Origin: Membranipora membranacea
Taxonomy: Eukaryota > Bryozoa > Gymnolaemata > Cheilostomatida > Membraniporidae
Direction of reading: 5' to 3'
DNA length: 64,000 nucleotides
Assembly: GCA_914767715.1 (NCBI GenBank)
Contig: OU612072.1
Span: 3,162,001-3,226,000, forward strand
In this document: positions 47,529-58,600 of the stretch, in pieces
Numbering within the stretch: position 1 is the first letter of the stretch
Layout of the letters: each line of letters starts with the position of its first letter
Notes under the pieces: generated by a model
Seen by the model: the letters and a program-made list of their open reading frames with translations, nothing else
What the model was told of the DNA's origin: nothing
Database searches by the model: none
Made by a program: the position numbers and the translations under genes

Positions 47529-48960
47529 TTACTTTTGTTCACAACTTGCGCAAAGATACATAGCATATTTTTCAGTCCAAACTATATCAGGTATTGTAAC
47601 ACATGAATCATGGAGATAAATGTTACACTTATTACATTCAACCATTCTCATAGACATACTTTTATCAAGTTTAGCAAGTTTACAATGGCAAAATATGTCA
47701 ACATAATATGGCTGACATCTAACAGATTTATATTGCCTAGCATGTTTTGGTTCGTAAGGGAAGACTTCTATTTTTTTTGTACAGATTATTTTCATGAAAT
47801 GCTCCCTAAGTTTTGTTTGATTATAGTTGGCATTCACAGGATCTTGACTCAAAATCAAGGACGTGGCATATGCACAGGCAAATAGGCCGCAATCGTCTGA
47901 CCCTTGCTGTTGTGTTACTATCATGTTCACCATATTAAAACCAAGACCAGGCCTTCTTACAAATGAGGAAACAAGGGTTTGCAATTGGGGTGGAAACTTA
48001 CGCGACATTTTTAAATCATAAACACAAACTTCATTGCCATCAGCACTAAATACGTTACTTACAGTTATCCAATGGTTTTTATTGACATTCAATATTTGGA
48101 CAAACCTTTTAGTGCACGTACCACCGATCGGATATTCCCATGTCATTTGGGCTACATCTTCAAACCCATCTAAATTATCAAAGAGATCTCTGATGTTCTG
48201 ATAAAAGATATTGGAATGCATTAATATCATCACTAGATAACCAATAAGTTGGAGTTAATATTTTATCAGCAATTGGTGTATGGATATTGTCATGGTTGGC
48301 ATGGCAAGGTACACTCGGTTTTGAACTAACATCAGGTTTATAACCAGGTTTTATTGTTTCTGCGAGAAGAACACAGTCCCCATCAGTTGTTGCATTTAAT
48401 TTTGAAACCGAGTCTAGTAAAGAAGAATCGTCACTTTTATTCTTTTCCAAAATTAAATCTTATTGACAAGGGTCTAGTTTGCACTTTTAGATGGTTGAAT
48501 ATAATTTTTTTGTAATTATCACATTGATTAGTTGATGAAGATGTCTGGTCAAGTTCAATGTTATTAGCAGCATTAGTAGGTATCATTTTACTTTGATCTG
48601 CAATATAAGAATGATCATCTTGAATAGATTCAGCTAATTTGAGATCATATTTAGGGTATTTTGGGTTGAAGGTTATTTTTTTATTCTGGGTCCGTTTTTT
48701 TTATTGGCAGCTCAAGCTTTAGATTGTCTAAACATATGGTTGATTGACTGTTGTAACAGGTATCATTCGCAGATTCGTTTGTGGACAACTTATGTTTCAT
48801 GATTTCTTCGCTTTCAACTTTTTACCTTGCCGTTGTACAAGTTATCACAAAATTTTTTTAAAACATCAGCAGCTTTATCAAAATCTTGCCAATAGTTTGT
48901 AATTTGTAAATAAAAGCAAATATCTCTGATAACAGGTATAAAAGCTTCAATTTAACATTT
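47529..48960 (-). pseudogene. Ulp1-like cysteine protease with PHD-like finger, frameshifted
   Basis: The 3' 700 bp (47529-48233) read as a C48-type peptidase: NHWITV (His54), VYDLKM (Asp73), QQQGSDDCGLFACA (Gln, Cys115), followed by a Cys/His cluster (CHCKL, ECNKCNIYLHDSC, LCASC) resembling a PHD finger. The expected upstream strand, TPTYWLSSDDINAFQYLL, lies in another frame that overlaps it (48178-48450), so a one-base shift separates them. Further upstream, open segments FNPKYPKYDLKLAES (about 48640) and IPVIRDICFYLQITNYWQ (about 48920) need two or three more shifts, mostly at A/T homopolymers. Ulp1-PHD proteins like this are often transposon-encoded. Either the gene is dead or the assembly has homopolymer errors; the regular placement at A-runs keeps both open. 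Confidence 0.7.
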
Positions 48961-49085
48961 TTTATGCAGCTGCTTCTATAACTTTTCTTTGTCATAATAA
49001 ACTAAGCCTGATTGAGGAGATTTTTGATGTTCCACGCCCGGGTTTACCATCACAGATATTGACCTTCGAATTCGAGAAATGAATA

Positions 49086-49594
49086 GACAGTTTTCTGAGC
49101 TCTGATTTAGGCCTCAATATGGAGTTGTCCTCTCTCCAGTTTGGTACTTTTAACCCACGCCGCATAGGAAAAACGTGCTGAAAAGAGGATTATCTTGAAA
49201 ACCGCTATGATAGGATAAAAATTCTTTTTGATTCAGAATCTGCAACATTGAAAACTCATATGGACATGGTTTGGGAAATAATTCTAGTATTCGGATAGTC
49301 AATTATAGCATTTTCTACCTGTTTTGCGGACAATTTGGCAGAATTTTTCATATGAGTTTCGTCACAAAAATTAAGATTTATCAACATTCAAGCTTCCAAT
49401 GATTTGGAAACCCTGTCTCACAGGGTCTTCAATGGTGCAGACTCTGAATCAAAACTCATTTTTATCCTAGCATAAGCGGTTTTCAAGATAACCCTCTTTC
49501 AGCAGGTTTTTCCTATGCGGCATGGGTTAAAAGTACCAAACTGGAGAGAGGACAACTCCGAATTGAGGCATAAATAACAGCTTAGAAAACTGTC
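49086..49594. mobile_element. 509-bp foldback element, copy 2
   Basis: Same length and ends as 32343-32851 (GACAGTTTTCTGAGCTC and complement), with high identity to it. The left flank is TA but the right flank is AC, so one side of the target duplication is lost or the edge has changed. It ends about 40 bp before the inverted duplication that starts near 49635, so the two boundaries nearly coincide. Confidence 0.8.
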
Positions 49595-49634
49595 ACCATA
49601 TTTAGACTGATTATGTGTCTTTTAATATATACTT

Positions 49635-51354
49635 TCTCTCTGTAGGATATGTTGATGATGCCGAATTAGAACCCGCTGATGAGTATGTCCAACTCCAGCA
49701 AGCACAGGACTAGAAACATGAGAATGAGAAAGGGCAACCATCACATCCTCTCAATTAGATACATGAGCAAGTAAAATTAATGAACATGATGCCAGAATGC
49801 ATATCACAAGCAACATTAAAGGGAGTGTCTGCTGGAGCAACTCATCGTTGATGGTGGTATCGTCCCTAAAATGTCTTCAGAGGAGATACTAGCTTAAGCA
49901 TGTAGAGGATATCTCTGTCATATCGTGACCTAATTATGCCCTCTATCTTTAAATCTGAAGAAAAAAAAGATCCAATAAATCGCAAACTCACATATTCAAA
50001 GTTGACATCACCTCGGCTGACATCAGCGGTCAGTTATCAGTGATAAAATTCTCAAACTAATATCAGGGCACTTTTCAAGGTCACCCTAAGGCCGTATGAT
50101 GTGGTTAAGGTTTTCTACCACTGGTCACACTGACATTGAGATTACACTATTAACAGATGTATATCTCTGGCCGTTATGAGAGTCAAGTTAGTATGAGAAC
50201 CTCATGTATGCCCGTCCCTTATTCTATAGGAAATGGCCTCGGGTCGTCACACTAAATTCCTTGTGATGTTACTCCACCTACATGAATTAGTCCATGCTCG
50301 ATTGATCAGAAATATACATGCAATAATATATCATGAATGTAGACACTTGGTAGGCATTAAATAATCATGTTACACAAACTAGGATGCTTTACAGGTTGTT
50401 TCAGCTCCCAATTTTATTTGACTTACAGCTCTGCTCATGGTGAAGGTGATTTTTGGTTCTTTTGCTGTTACATCGCTTTGAGCTGAGCTCACTTATAGCT
50501 CGTCAGCTCAAACTGCCCTTGGTATAGCTGATCATTTACCTAAACACCATTTATTACTTTATATGATTGCAATTTTATTTTTGAAATAGAAGCAAAATTA
50601 ATTACCATTCCTAATCTTATACTAAAATAGTGCATGTACCTTTTTCCTAAAATTTCCATATAAATGTTAGCGATTGTTTTCTATTTCAGAGTTGTGGTTC
50701 ATTTCTATGGGTAAGATTATTCCCAGGCCCCTAAAAATGAGTGGTATAGCCAGTTATTCTAATATCTTTCAATATTCTGGTTTATTACACAATTCACAAC
50801 ATGAACACAACCGAAGATTTGTGATATTTTCTTGAAAATCTCAATCTTTGATTACTGGTCTCAGATTTACTATTTTTTATTATCTGATTTCTAAATTTCA
50901 ATCAATCATTTCTTTTAATTTCTTAATGAATAAACAAAGCAGGTCAATCTGAAAGAACTGACTGTGGATACAGCTTCGTGATCAGGGGTAGGATACCAGT
51001 GTTGACAATTTATTTACAAATGATATCATTCTATTACTATCATTGTCACTAAGACAATTCAGCTATTCTTTTTACTCAATGTTTGAGTTATACATGTTAT
51101 CAGCCAGCTAGCCAGCCTCTTCAAATACAACCTCACTGTGTTTGCAAATATTTTCAATATCTTTTTGCCACTCATATGAAATTGATACTATGCCTTTATC
51201 TATGCAACAGGTCCATTTGGCTAATTGGCCTATAATGATAAAATGCTGCCACTGTGTAATATAACCACAATGTCAGAATATAGAATATATTAGTACTCAT
51301 TTATGTGGAAACCTGAAGATATTATTTCATATTTTGATGCATTTTCACAAATTC
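49635..51354. repeat. Inverted segmental duplication, copy 2
   Basis: Complementary to 29059-30885. Near its start (plus strand) CTCTCTGTAG followed by ATATGTTGATGATGCCGA is the last STAND exon, but about 10 bases are missing after the acceptor, which puts it out of frame; the tail still spells EYVQLQQAQD and a stop in one frame. At 50437 ATG begins the transporter leader (MVKVIFGSF), but a TGA at 50479-50481 ends it after 14 codons. Neither fragment can make its original product. Confidence 0.85.
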
Positions 51355-52090
51355 TCATGCAGACAGCGTTTGCCTGAACACACACTAGCGGTGGAAAAGG
51401 ATGTCCCGTGGCTCACCAAAGAGTTGACAACAAAAACAAATTTTGGTCAGTCATTGAGAATGGCTGCTGAGAAAAAACCTTGAGAGAAAAAAAATTAAAA
51501 CTCCATGGATGCAGGAAAACCATCAATCATAAAAAAATACTTATTCTCTCCGATGATATTGCTGAAAAAGGGTTTAACAGCAGACAAAAGTCTCGATCCT
51601 GTTTATGGCACGCCAGAACATCGACAAAATACCGGTCTATAAAGCCTCTTTGTTATCAAAACTTTGATAAACAGGACGACGTTTCAACCAGAAAATCGGA
51701 AAAAATGGGGATTGAACCCATATCGCCCTCTTCAACTGTCTACTGAGCCACGGGAATAATGCTTGTGAAAGGCAGGAAAATTAGTGAGATGATATTTGAT
51801 CAAGGTTTGTGTATGGTATTAGGTTTTGCTAGGTATGCTGTGACCGACTCACCACAAATTCTCATGCAGACAGCGATTGCCTGAACACACACTTGCGGCA
51901 GAAAAGGTTGTCCCGTGGCTCACCAAAGAGTTGGCAACAAAAACAAATTTCGGATCAGTCATTGAGAGTGACTGCTAGGAAGAAAAAAAACCGTGAGAGA
52001 AGAAAAAAAAACAAAAAAACGATTCTCTCCAACGATATTGCCGAAAAAGGGTTTAACAGCAGACAAAAATCCCGACCTTAGAACATTGAA
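51346..52090. repeat. Two direct repeats about 507 bp apart (51346-51600, 51853-52090)
   Basis: Both copies begin CACAAATTCTCATGCAGACA, continue CCCGTGGCTCACCAAAGAGT and GGGTTTAACAGCAGACAAAA, and differ by small changes. The first nine bases are also the end of the inverted duplication, so a shared CACAAATTC lies exactly at that breakpoint. Confidence 0.75.
51703..51755 (-). repeat. tRNA-like SINE head
   Basis: On the minus strand TGGCTCAGTAGACAG (A-box-like) and GGGTTCAATCCCC (B-box) are spaced about as in a short tRNA gene. No full cloverleaf is formed and the sequence sits between two direct repeats, so a pol III-derived repeat is more likely than a tRNA. Confidence 0.45.
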
Positions 52091-52450
52091 GAAAAAAACT
52101 TCACTGTCAAAAATTATACGGCACCATATAACCTTGTTGAGGGCCACAACAAGATGCCGAAGTCGGCGGTCTCCTTCATTATGTCCAACTCGATCGGAAA
52201 ATACTCCATTCAACATAGCAAGCTCCCTCGCTGTATCTATCTCCATATCAACAAACCGTTGTGCATACCAGGCCAGGAGGTCGCGGGCTGGCTGCAGTTC
52301 TTTACAAGTTACAAAAAGGTGTGTGACTGTCTACAGCCCCCCCTGTACAATAGACACACTCGGTGTTCACCCATATTCCACCTTGCTAGGACTTCCCCCG
52401 TTTTCAGGTAACCAGATGAGAGCCTCCCCATGAAATCTTTATACCTAGCG
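51959..52450 (-). pseudogene. Decayed 3' end of a LINE reverse-transcriptase ORF
   Basis: Minus-strand pieces CVYCTGG, then in other frames SHTFL, VTCKELQPARDLLAWYAQ, and VGHNEGDRRLRHLVVALNKV follow one another as in the C-terminal zinc-binding tail found in some LINE ORF2 proteins. Stops and frameshifts separate them. Parts recur about 457 bp away (52588-52660: CAACAAGATGCTGAAGTCGA), so the remnant itself was duplicated. It is a different lineage from the LINE at 59.8 kb, judging by motif. Confidence 0.4.
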
Positions 52451-52829
52451 CTGAGCGCTCCAGAATGGACAGACCGCCACACCAAGATCTGCTTCTCCTC
52501 TGAAAGCCCGAAGGTCTCGATCTTAGAACGTTCAGATACATTAAAACCTCACTGTCTGAATTCATTTGGCATCTCATGTATCATATAACCTTGTTAAGTG
52601 CCACAACAAGATGCTGAAGTCGACAGTTTCCTTCAACATATCCAACTCGATCGGAAAATGCAGCATTTACACTTGCATTCTATGACTGATTGTCTTGACT
52701 ATCAGGCATACAAATGGGAAACTGACAAGAAACAAAAGATTGAACCATCTGTAGCAAATTCTGAAACAGGGGAGACAATTACCATTAAGCAATGTGTAAA
52801 TTCTTTAAAGGTTTTTTGTTGGTGAACCT

Positions 52830-53300
52830 TTTGAGATACAATTTTTTTTTCACATGGATATATATTGTCTAAATGCATATTATTTTGTCATTTAATTTTG
52901 ATATTTATCGTTGTTGGGAAGAACAGGCCTGAAAAAATCCAAAAACATTGTTTTACTAAAAACCTGGCCGCCTCCCAATATCTTTACTCAAGATGAAATT
53001 TCCTTCAATTTGATATGCTCTGTTCCTTCCAAAAGGATAAGTGTCCGTTGACTATATCTTTTTAGAAGTAAACAACATGAAATTGATCACAGAAAACTGT
53101 TGAATGTATAATGAATTTTAAACTCTGAATCCTTTGATCAAAGTTGATCAAGTTGTCAATAAAAACCTGGATCGTGGACTGCAAATCAATGATAACACCA
53201 ATCCTGCTACACAATGCAATGTCACCAACATTTATGTTTTTTATTGAGTATATGTCATCAATCTTTCAAATCGATCATAGCAAATAAGTATTATTGACTA
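52830..53300. other. No gene recognised
   Basis: AT-rich spacer between the LINE fossil and the element at 53303. Confidence 0.35.
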
Positions 53301-53302
53301 GC

Positions 53303-53806
53303 CAAGCTGGGGCCATTTAAAAATTAGCTTTTTAAATTCGAAATTTCAAAAACATTGCAAATTTCAAATGAATTGGAAATGCGCTCTAGGGCCAGCTATT
53401 AAATGCATTGTGAATGGAAATGGAGATGTAGCTGTCTCACAAATGCGAATGAAAATGGAGATTTAGATGTCTTACAATACAAATGTTTATGAAAATTGAG
53501 ATTTTACTGTCTTACAATTGCAAAGGCGAATGGTAATGGAGTTTTATCCCTGGCTAAAATTTTTCAGGATATGGAGTCGATTGTGGCTAACAAAATTAGA
53601 CAAAGAGCCTTTCAGTGGTGAATAAGCTAGATTTACAAATGCAAATTAAATGCTGTGAAGTCTGCTTGTTACAAATGAGCAGAAAATGCAAATGCTGATT
53701 TTATGTCAGTTATAAATGCAAATGCAGCACGAATGCGACTTTTTTTCGTTTGTAAAAGGGTGATATATTGAACACGGTCGAAACTCAACAAATGGCCCCA
53801 ACCCTG
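53303..53806. mobile_element. 504-bp element with inverted ends and internal minisatellite
   Basis: The left end CAAGCTGGGGCCATTT and the right end (in complement CAGGGTTGGGGCCATTTG) form imperfect terminal inverted repeats of a hAT-like type. The interior consists of diverged ~50-bp units with AATGGAGATTTAGATGTCT and ACAAATGCGAATGAAAATG. No clean target-site duplication was found. It ends about 150 bp from the 3' end of the membrane-protein gene. Confidence 0.5.
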
Positions 53807-53957
53807 ACTGCACCATATGATAAGTAACCTGTTGTAGCCAACTGGTTGCATTGTATTGCTGTGGGCTTCGTCATATTGTCGTGGAGTACTCCGTTTGTAC
53901 TGTGGTGACATTCCATGGTCGTAATTTCACGGTGCTTCATTTTCATGTTGAGGAACT

Positions 53958-55443
53958 TCATTGTCGTTTTGTGTTTGTGTTTGGTGTTTGGTGTTTGTAT
54001 TTTGTCTTCTCTTGTCTTCTGACTCCTATGTATTCTCTTAGTGACTTGTTACCATCAGTAAACAATGTGTAGAGACTGTCTCGAAGTATCAAACCAAACA
54101 TGATGGACAAGTGAAGAATAAGAATTATTTGTAATATAGTTGCTGCGTCAAGTTCTAAAAGACACACCACAATTAAGCAAATCATGATTGCAATATAAAA
54201 TATGAATTGCGTACGCCAGTGATAATTTCTGATCTCGTTATTGATTGACTCCGAGATTGAAAAATAGAGCATAAAGTCTTGACCAAGAACAGCTAGACCA
54301 AAACAGAATCCAATTATTATAGCGTGACTGATAGTTTCACACAAAAACGTATTAAAACCTTGAATAAGGCCTAGGCAGCTAGAACTATATGCACCGATTA
54401 TATACATAACAGTTCCAAAACCAGTTATACAGTAACTAATAGTTTCATAAAAATACATAGTCCAGCCTTGGATAAAGCCCAGGCAGCCGAAGCCAGGGCT
54501 CAGAAAATCCACAATAACACTTTTAAACATGATGCTTGTAATAATGAAACTCCCTAGAAAAGGTAAAGTGTCACCCAGAACTTTATATCTGGGATACCCG
54601 AGGGGTTCTAAAAAGTACATGGCTACCTCATGATGGATACCAATCATAGACAGAAAAGTAGTGTATGGATAAACTCCTTTCCATTCTTCATCAAGCTGAC
54701 ATTTTATCACAATTGCCGAGGAAGTGACAACAATGCCGTTTAAAAAAAGCCTTACTATCTTTTCTACATCATCACGCTTGAACATGATTATTACCATCAC
54801 AAGTATGATAGCTAAACAGCCACAACCAAGAGCGTAATCCCAGAATGAATTTGAGACATCCTTGAGGGAGATTTCAAAGGGAATCCAAAATGAAGACTTG
54901 CATATTTGATTCCTAAAAAGGAAACCGGTATGATGATAAGTCGTTGATAGACACACAACAGCATGTATCTACTTAGTCTGAGTGCTTAGACGGCTTTAAT
55001 GCGAGTTAGTGGCGGCATTATATTACACTAACATGCCACTAACTCACATCAGAGTCGTCGGAGCACTTAGACTAGTATCTACTACAAGTACAATTGAAAA
55101 CATATATGATGATATGATAAGGGAATTATAACTAATCAAAGACTCAGTGAGCGTAAGAGACACCATGTTTGATCTATATTTCTCCTACACCAAGTATCAT
55201 TCGTCTGTGCAAGTCTATTTTAAGCTTTCAAGTGACCTCTGCGAGGAGCCAACATCACTAGTACTTGTTTTCAAGCATTATGTCATCGCTATCCACACTT
55301 GATTTTTGACCAGAAGGACACAACCCAAAACATTCATAAGGTTTGCTATTCTGTGCGAGAGGGGATCATTCCAATTTGGCAATAAACAAAGATAAAACGC
55401 TACATCACCTTACTTACATGCTGTTTTTGTAGCTAGGCGCCAT
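53958..55443 (-). CDS. Multi-pass membrane protein (about 326 aa, two exons), family not recognised
   Basis: Exon 1 (55418-55443) encodes MAPSYKNS plus two bases and ends at AT|GTAAGT; exon 2 (53958-54912) follows the strong acceptor TTTCCTTTTTAG and joins in phase, giving 981 bases. About seven hydrophobic segments are seen (roughly residues 36-57, 66-86, 125-150, 165-188, 200-225, 250-270, 276-298). Residues around 155-225 contain an internal repeat: GCLGFIQGWTMYFYETISY versus SCLGLIQGFNTFLCETISH. The C-terminus is short, polar and Lys/Thr-rich (KTKYKHQTPNTNTKRQ), partly encoded by a GTTTGTGTTTGGTGTTTG simple repeat. No signal peptide is evident. It could be a transporter-like or ER membrane protein. 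The single intron contains a foldback repeat. Confidence 0.7.
54972..55075. repeat. Foldback element in the intron of the membrane-protein gene
   Basis: CTTAGTCTGAGTGCTTAGAC and GCGAGTTAGTGGC at the left are matched, with some differences, by the complements of GCCACTAACTCACATC and GGAGCACTTAGACTAG at the right. Total 104 bp with a short AT-rich centre. No target duplication is visible. Confidence 0.65.
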
Positions 55444-55676
55444 TTTGCGTGTTACAAACCAGCGAAATTCAATATAAATATCAAATGCAAAATAAGATCA
55501 CAGTAAAGATATGACCATTTCTCATGTAGCTATAAGTTCAAATGCCGGTATTTAATGAATATGTTTCTCTTATCACTGATGTCTTTGTTTGAATAAAATC
55601 TAAACTAAGAGATAAACTTTACCCTTATAATGATGACGAGTATGCAGTTTATGAATCAAAGGTTAACCATGCTGTA

Positions 55677-58600
55677 TCAGTTGATCGCCTCGATATCTTC
55701 AGTAGGAGTAACTTTTGCAGTTTTATGTCGATGACTGAGGAATACTTTTCCAAATAGCGATATGAACACTATGACTGCCCCCAGTATTCCTAACATGCCT
55801 ATCGAGTGTCCGTATATAAGGCATGAGAGCAGGATGGACAAACCTGAAATATATACCAGTGATCTTATATTAGCAGTGTCTCAGTAACCTTTCAATGCTG
55901 AACGTTTAGTAGGGCTGGGGGTTAGGGCATATCTTTCTTGATTGATCTAGTAACTGTTACATTTGCAAAAAACAAAATTTGAATTGTTGAGAATTATTGG
56001 TATAGAAAAAAATTTCACACTGCAGCTTATATACTATTTATTAGTACTAATAATAGATTAGGTAACAGAGGCATGATTATTTCAATCAAAAAATTGATTA
56101 TGAATCTGTTTTCTTACCATCATCATCCTCATCATCATCATCTAGAGTCTGGACTTACAACAGTAATGCTGAATCTAGCTTTCTCTCAGCCGCCCGATTC
56201 TCGTTGGTATTGTGTGTGAGAGAAATAAAGGGGCCCTGAGATGAAGCTAGCCAAAACCTAGTGTAACATCTCAGCAGTCTGCACATGATATAAAATATTA
56301 TACTTTTCTGTGTAGTGCGCCTTACGGGTATTTACAAACTTATATTATTGTTCTACTAACGTCTCTGGTGTTTTTTGTGAGCTTAACTTACCCATTCTGG
56401 TTGTCATTATAATGATGAATGTAACTGGACCGAACTGACTGATTGTATAGTATATAAACAGCTGACCAGTGGCTGAGACTATCGATAATGCGCTGGAGTG
56501 AAGCAGGAAAGCCGGATACCTACATTATCAAATAAATGTTTGCCAGAAGTTGTCATCAAATGTTCAGAATGGTTCGCCTAAACCCTGGCCGTAGCGAGTT
56601 TTCTGTTGTGCTTGCCAGCAGATAACCTGGCACGGCCACACTAGCTTTGCAAGAATTATAGCTGAAGATGTCATCAAATTGTTCAAAAATAAGTAATTTT
56701 AGCTTTGTAGCAAACTTATCGTTATATATTTGACTCACTTCACCATGAAGCTTATAGTTGCCCTCATTGTTCCTTGTTCTAATATACTGATAAATGTGAA
56801 AAGTGTTGTGAAGAGATTAACACCGGTCATCATCTGCACTGAGGTCATCTTATATCGAGAGAACAACTCCCCCTGCCAGTTACTCGTAAAACCGTCAAAC
56901 GCCATGTAACCTATCAATAAAAGCAATTTTGAGCCTATCGGAGGTGGATGGATGGGTTTTTGAAACCCACCGATCCCTGACAGTCTGCCAAGGCTAGCCT
57001 GTTAGCCTGTCTTGACAAGCCTTGTTAAGGGGGGGGGAGGGGAAACCCCCTAACTGCCTGTCATAGATGTGTTTTCAGTTTCAACTAGTTTCAATCCCAA
57101 ATATGTAATTGAATAGGACCGAATACTTTGAGTAAGAGACATATGAATCTTTACCTGTTGGTGGATTCCTGGGAAACACAGAAGTTTGTGTTTTGTAGCG
57201 GAAACTCATTTTCCCCTATTTCCAAGAAGTTACTTTCTATCCTTAGTGAAAACAATTAGGCGGGAGGGCAGTGGTTACCAAAATTTAAGGTTTGAGTGTT
57301 GCCGAGAGGTAAAATAGCTGTTCAGTCACTAAATTGGAGAAATTTATTTAAAATCTATGAGGTAGCTTATTATGTGGAAGGGCTTACAGGCCATTAGGAG
57401 GATACCAGAATATGTGGTCTCAGTAGCTGATGTATGATTACTGCTTGTATCACCGTTTGTGTCATGATCAGAGAAGAGAAATAGCGCTGTACCAGCCGAC
57501 AACATGGCCGCTGTTACATACTCATATGTCTGATATGTCTTCTTAGATACGATCTTACCCATCAACATCACAGGTATAACCTACAGAAAAAAAAGGAGAC
57601 ATCACAGATATAACCTACAGAAAAAAAAGGAGACATCACAGGTATAACCTACAGAAAAAAAGGAGACATCACAGGTATAACCTACAGAAAATATGAAAAA
57701 TCACAGGTATGACCTACAGAAAAAAAGGAGACATCACAGGTATAACCTACAGAAAATATGCAAAATCACAGGTATAACCTACAGAAAATATGAAAAATCA
57801 CAGGTGTGACCTGCAGTAGATAGCCTACAAATACCACAGATATAAACTACAGGAAAAAACCTCCGAAATTAGCAAAGCTCATTGTCAGAGCAAAAATAAT
57901 CATCTGTTTGATCACCACCGCTCAAAAATCGCTTTCTGTGAAGTATTTATAAATTGGCCAGAAATTGCAAACTCTAACCAGAAATATTGAGAAATTGGTT
58001 CATCGTCAAAATCTCGAAATCAAAACAACTTCCAACATGGTTGCCAAGAGTTGAGAAATTTTGACATAAATTAGCTTGCCATAAACATGCCTCCTATCAC
58101 GCACCTCAGTGCAGTCATTGTCTGAATAGACGGACAACAACATTATTATGCATGCCATACTAACTAGAACCTTCAGAATGGATTACCAGATATATTTGGT
58201 TTGGTATAGTAAAATGAATACATATATTAGTACTGTCACATCTCTTGTGATATTACGATGGGTTGAAAACTTACCTTAAATGACTTGCAGAGGACTTGGG
58301 TTGGGAAGCTGATGAATTTAAGTGCCTCATATTGTGACCAGCTTGCGACGATAATAGAGAGAGCACAGTACGAGTATTTGTAGGCAGGTGCAGCATGGCA
58401 AGGCTGCTTTATAACGTGTAGTAGGATACATCCGATCAGCAGAGCCAAAAGGAAGTGCATGAACAAGAGAAACTGTGAATCCTTATACAGTTCACCTAGG
58501 AGTAGAATAAAGTAGAGTTGGTTTGATGAAGGAGTTACGGAAAAGCAGATGCAGGAGGGTAACTCTCTTATAGCGAGACAACATTGATTTGTAAATATAA

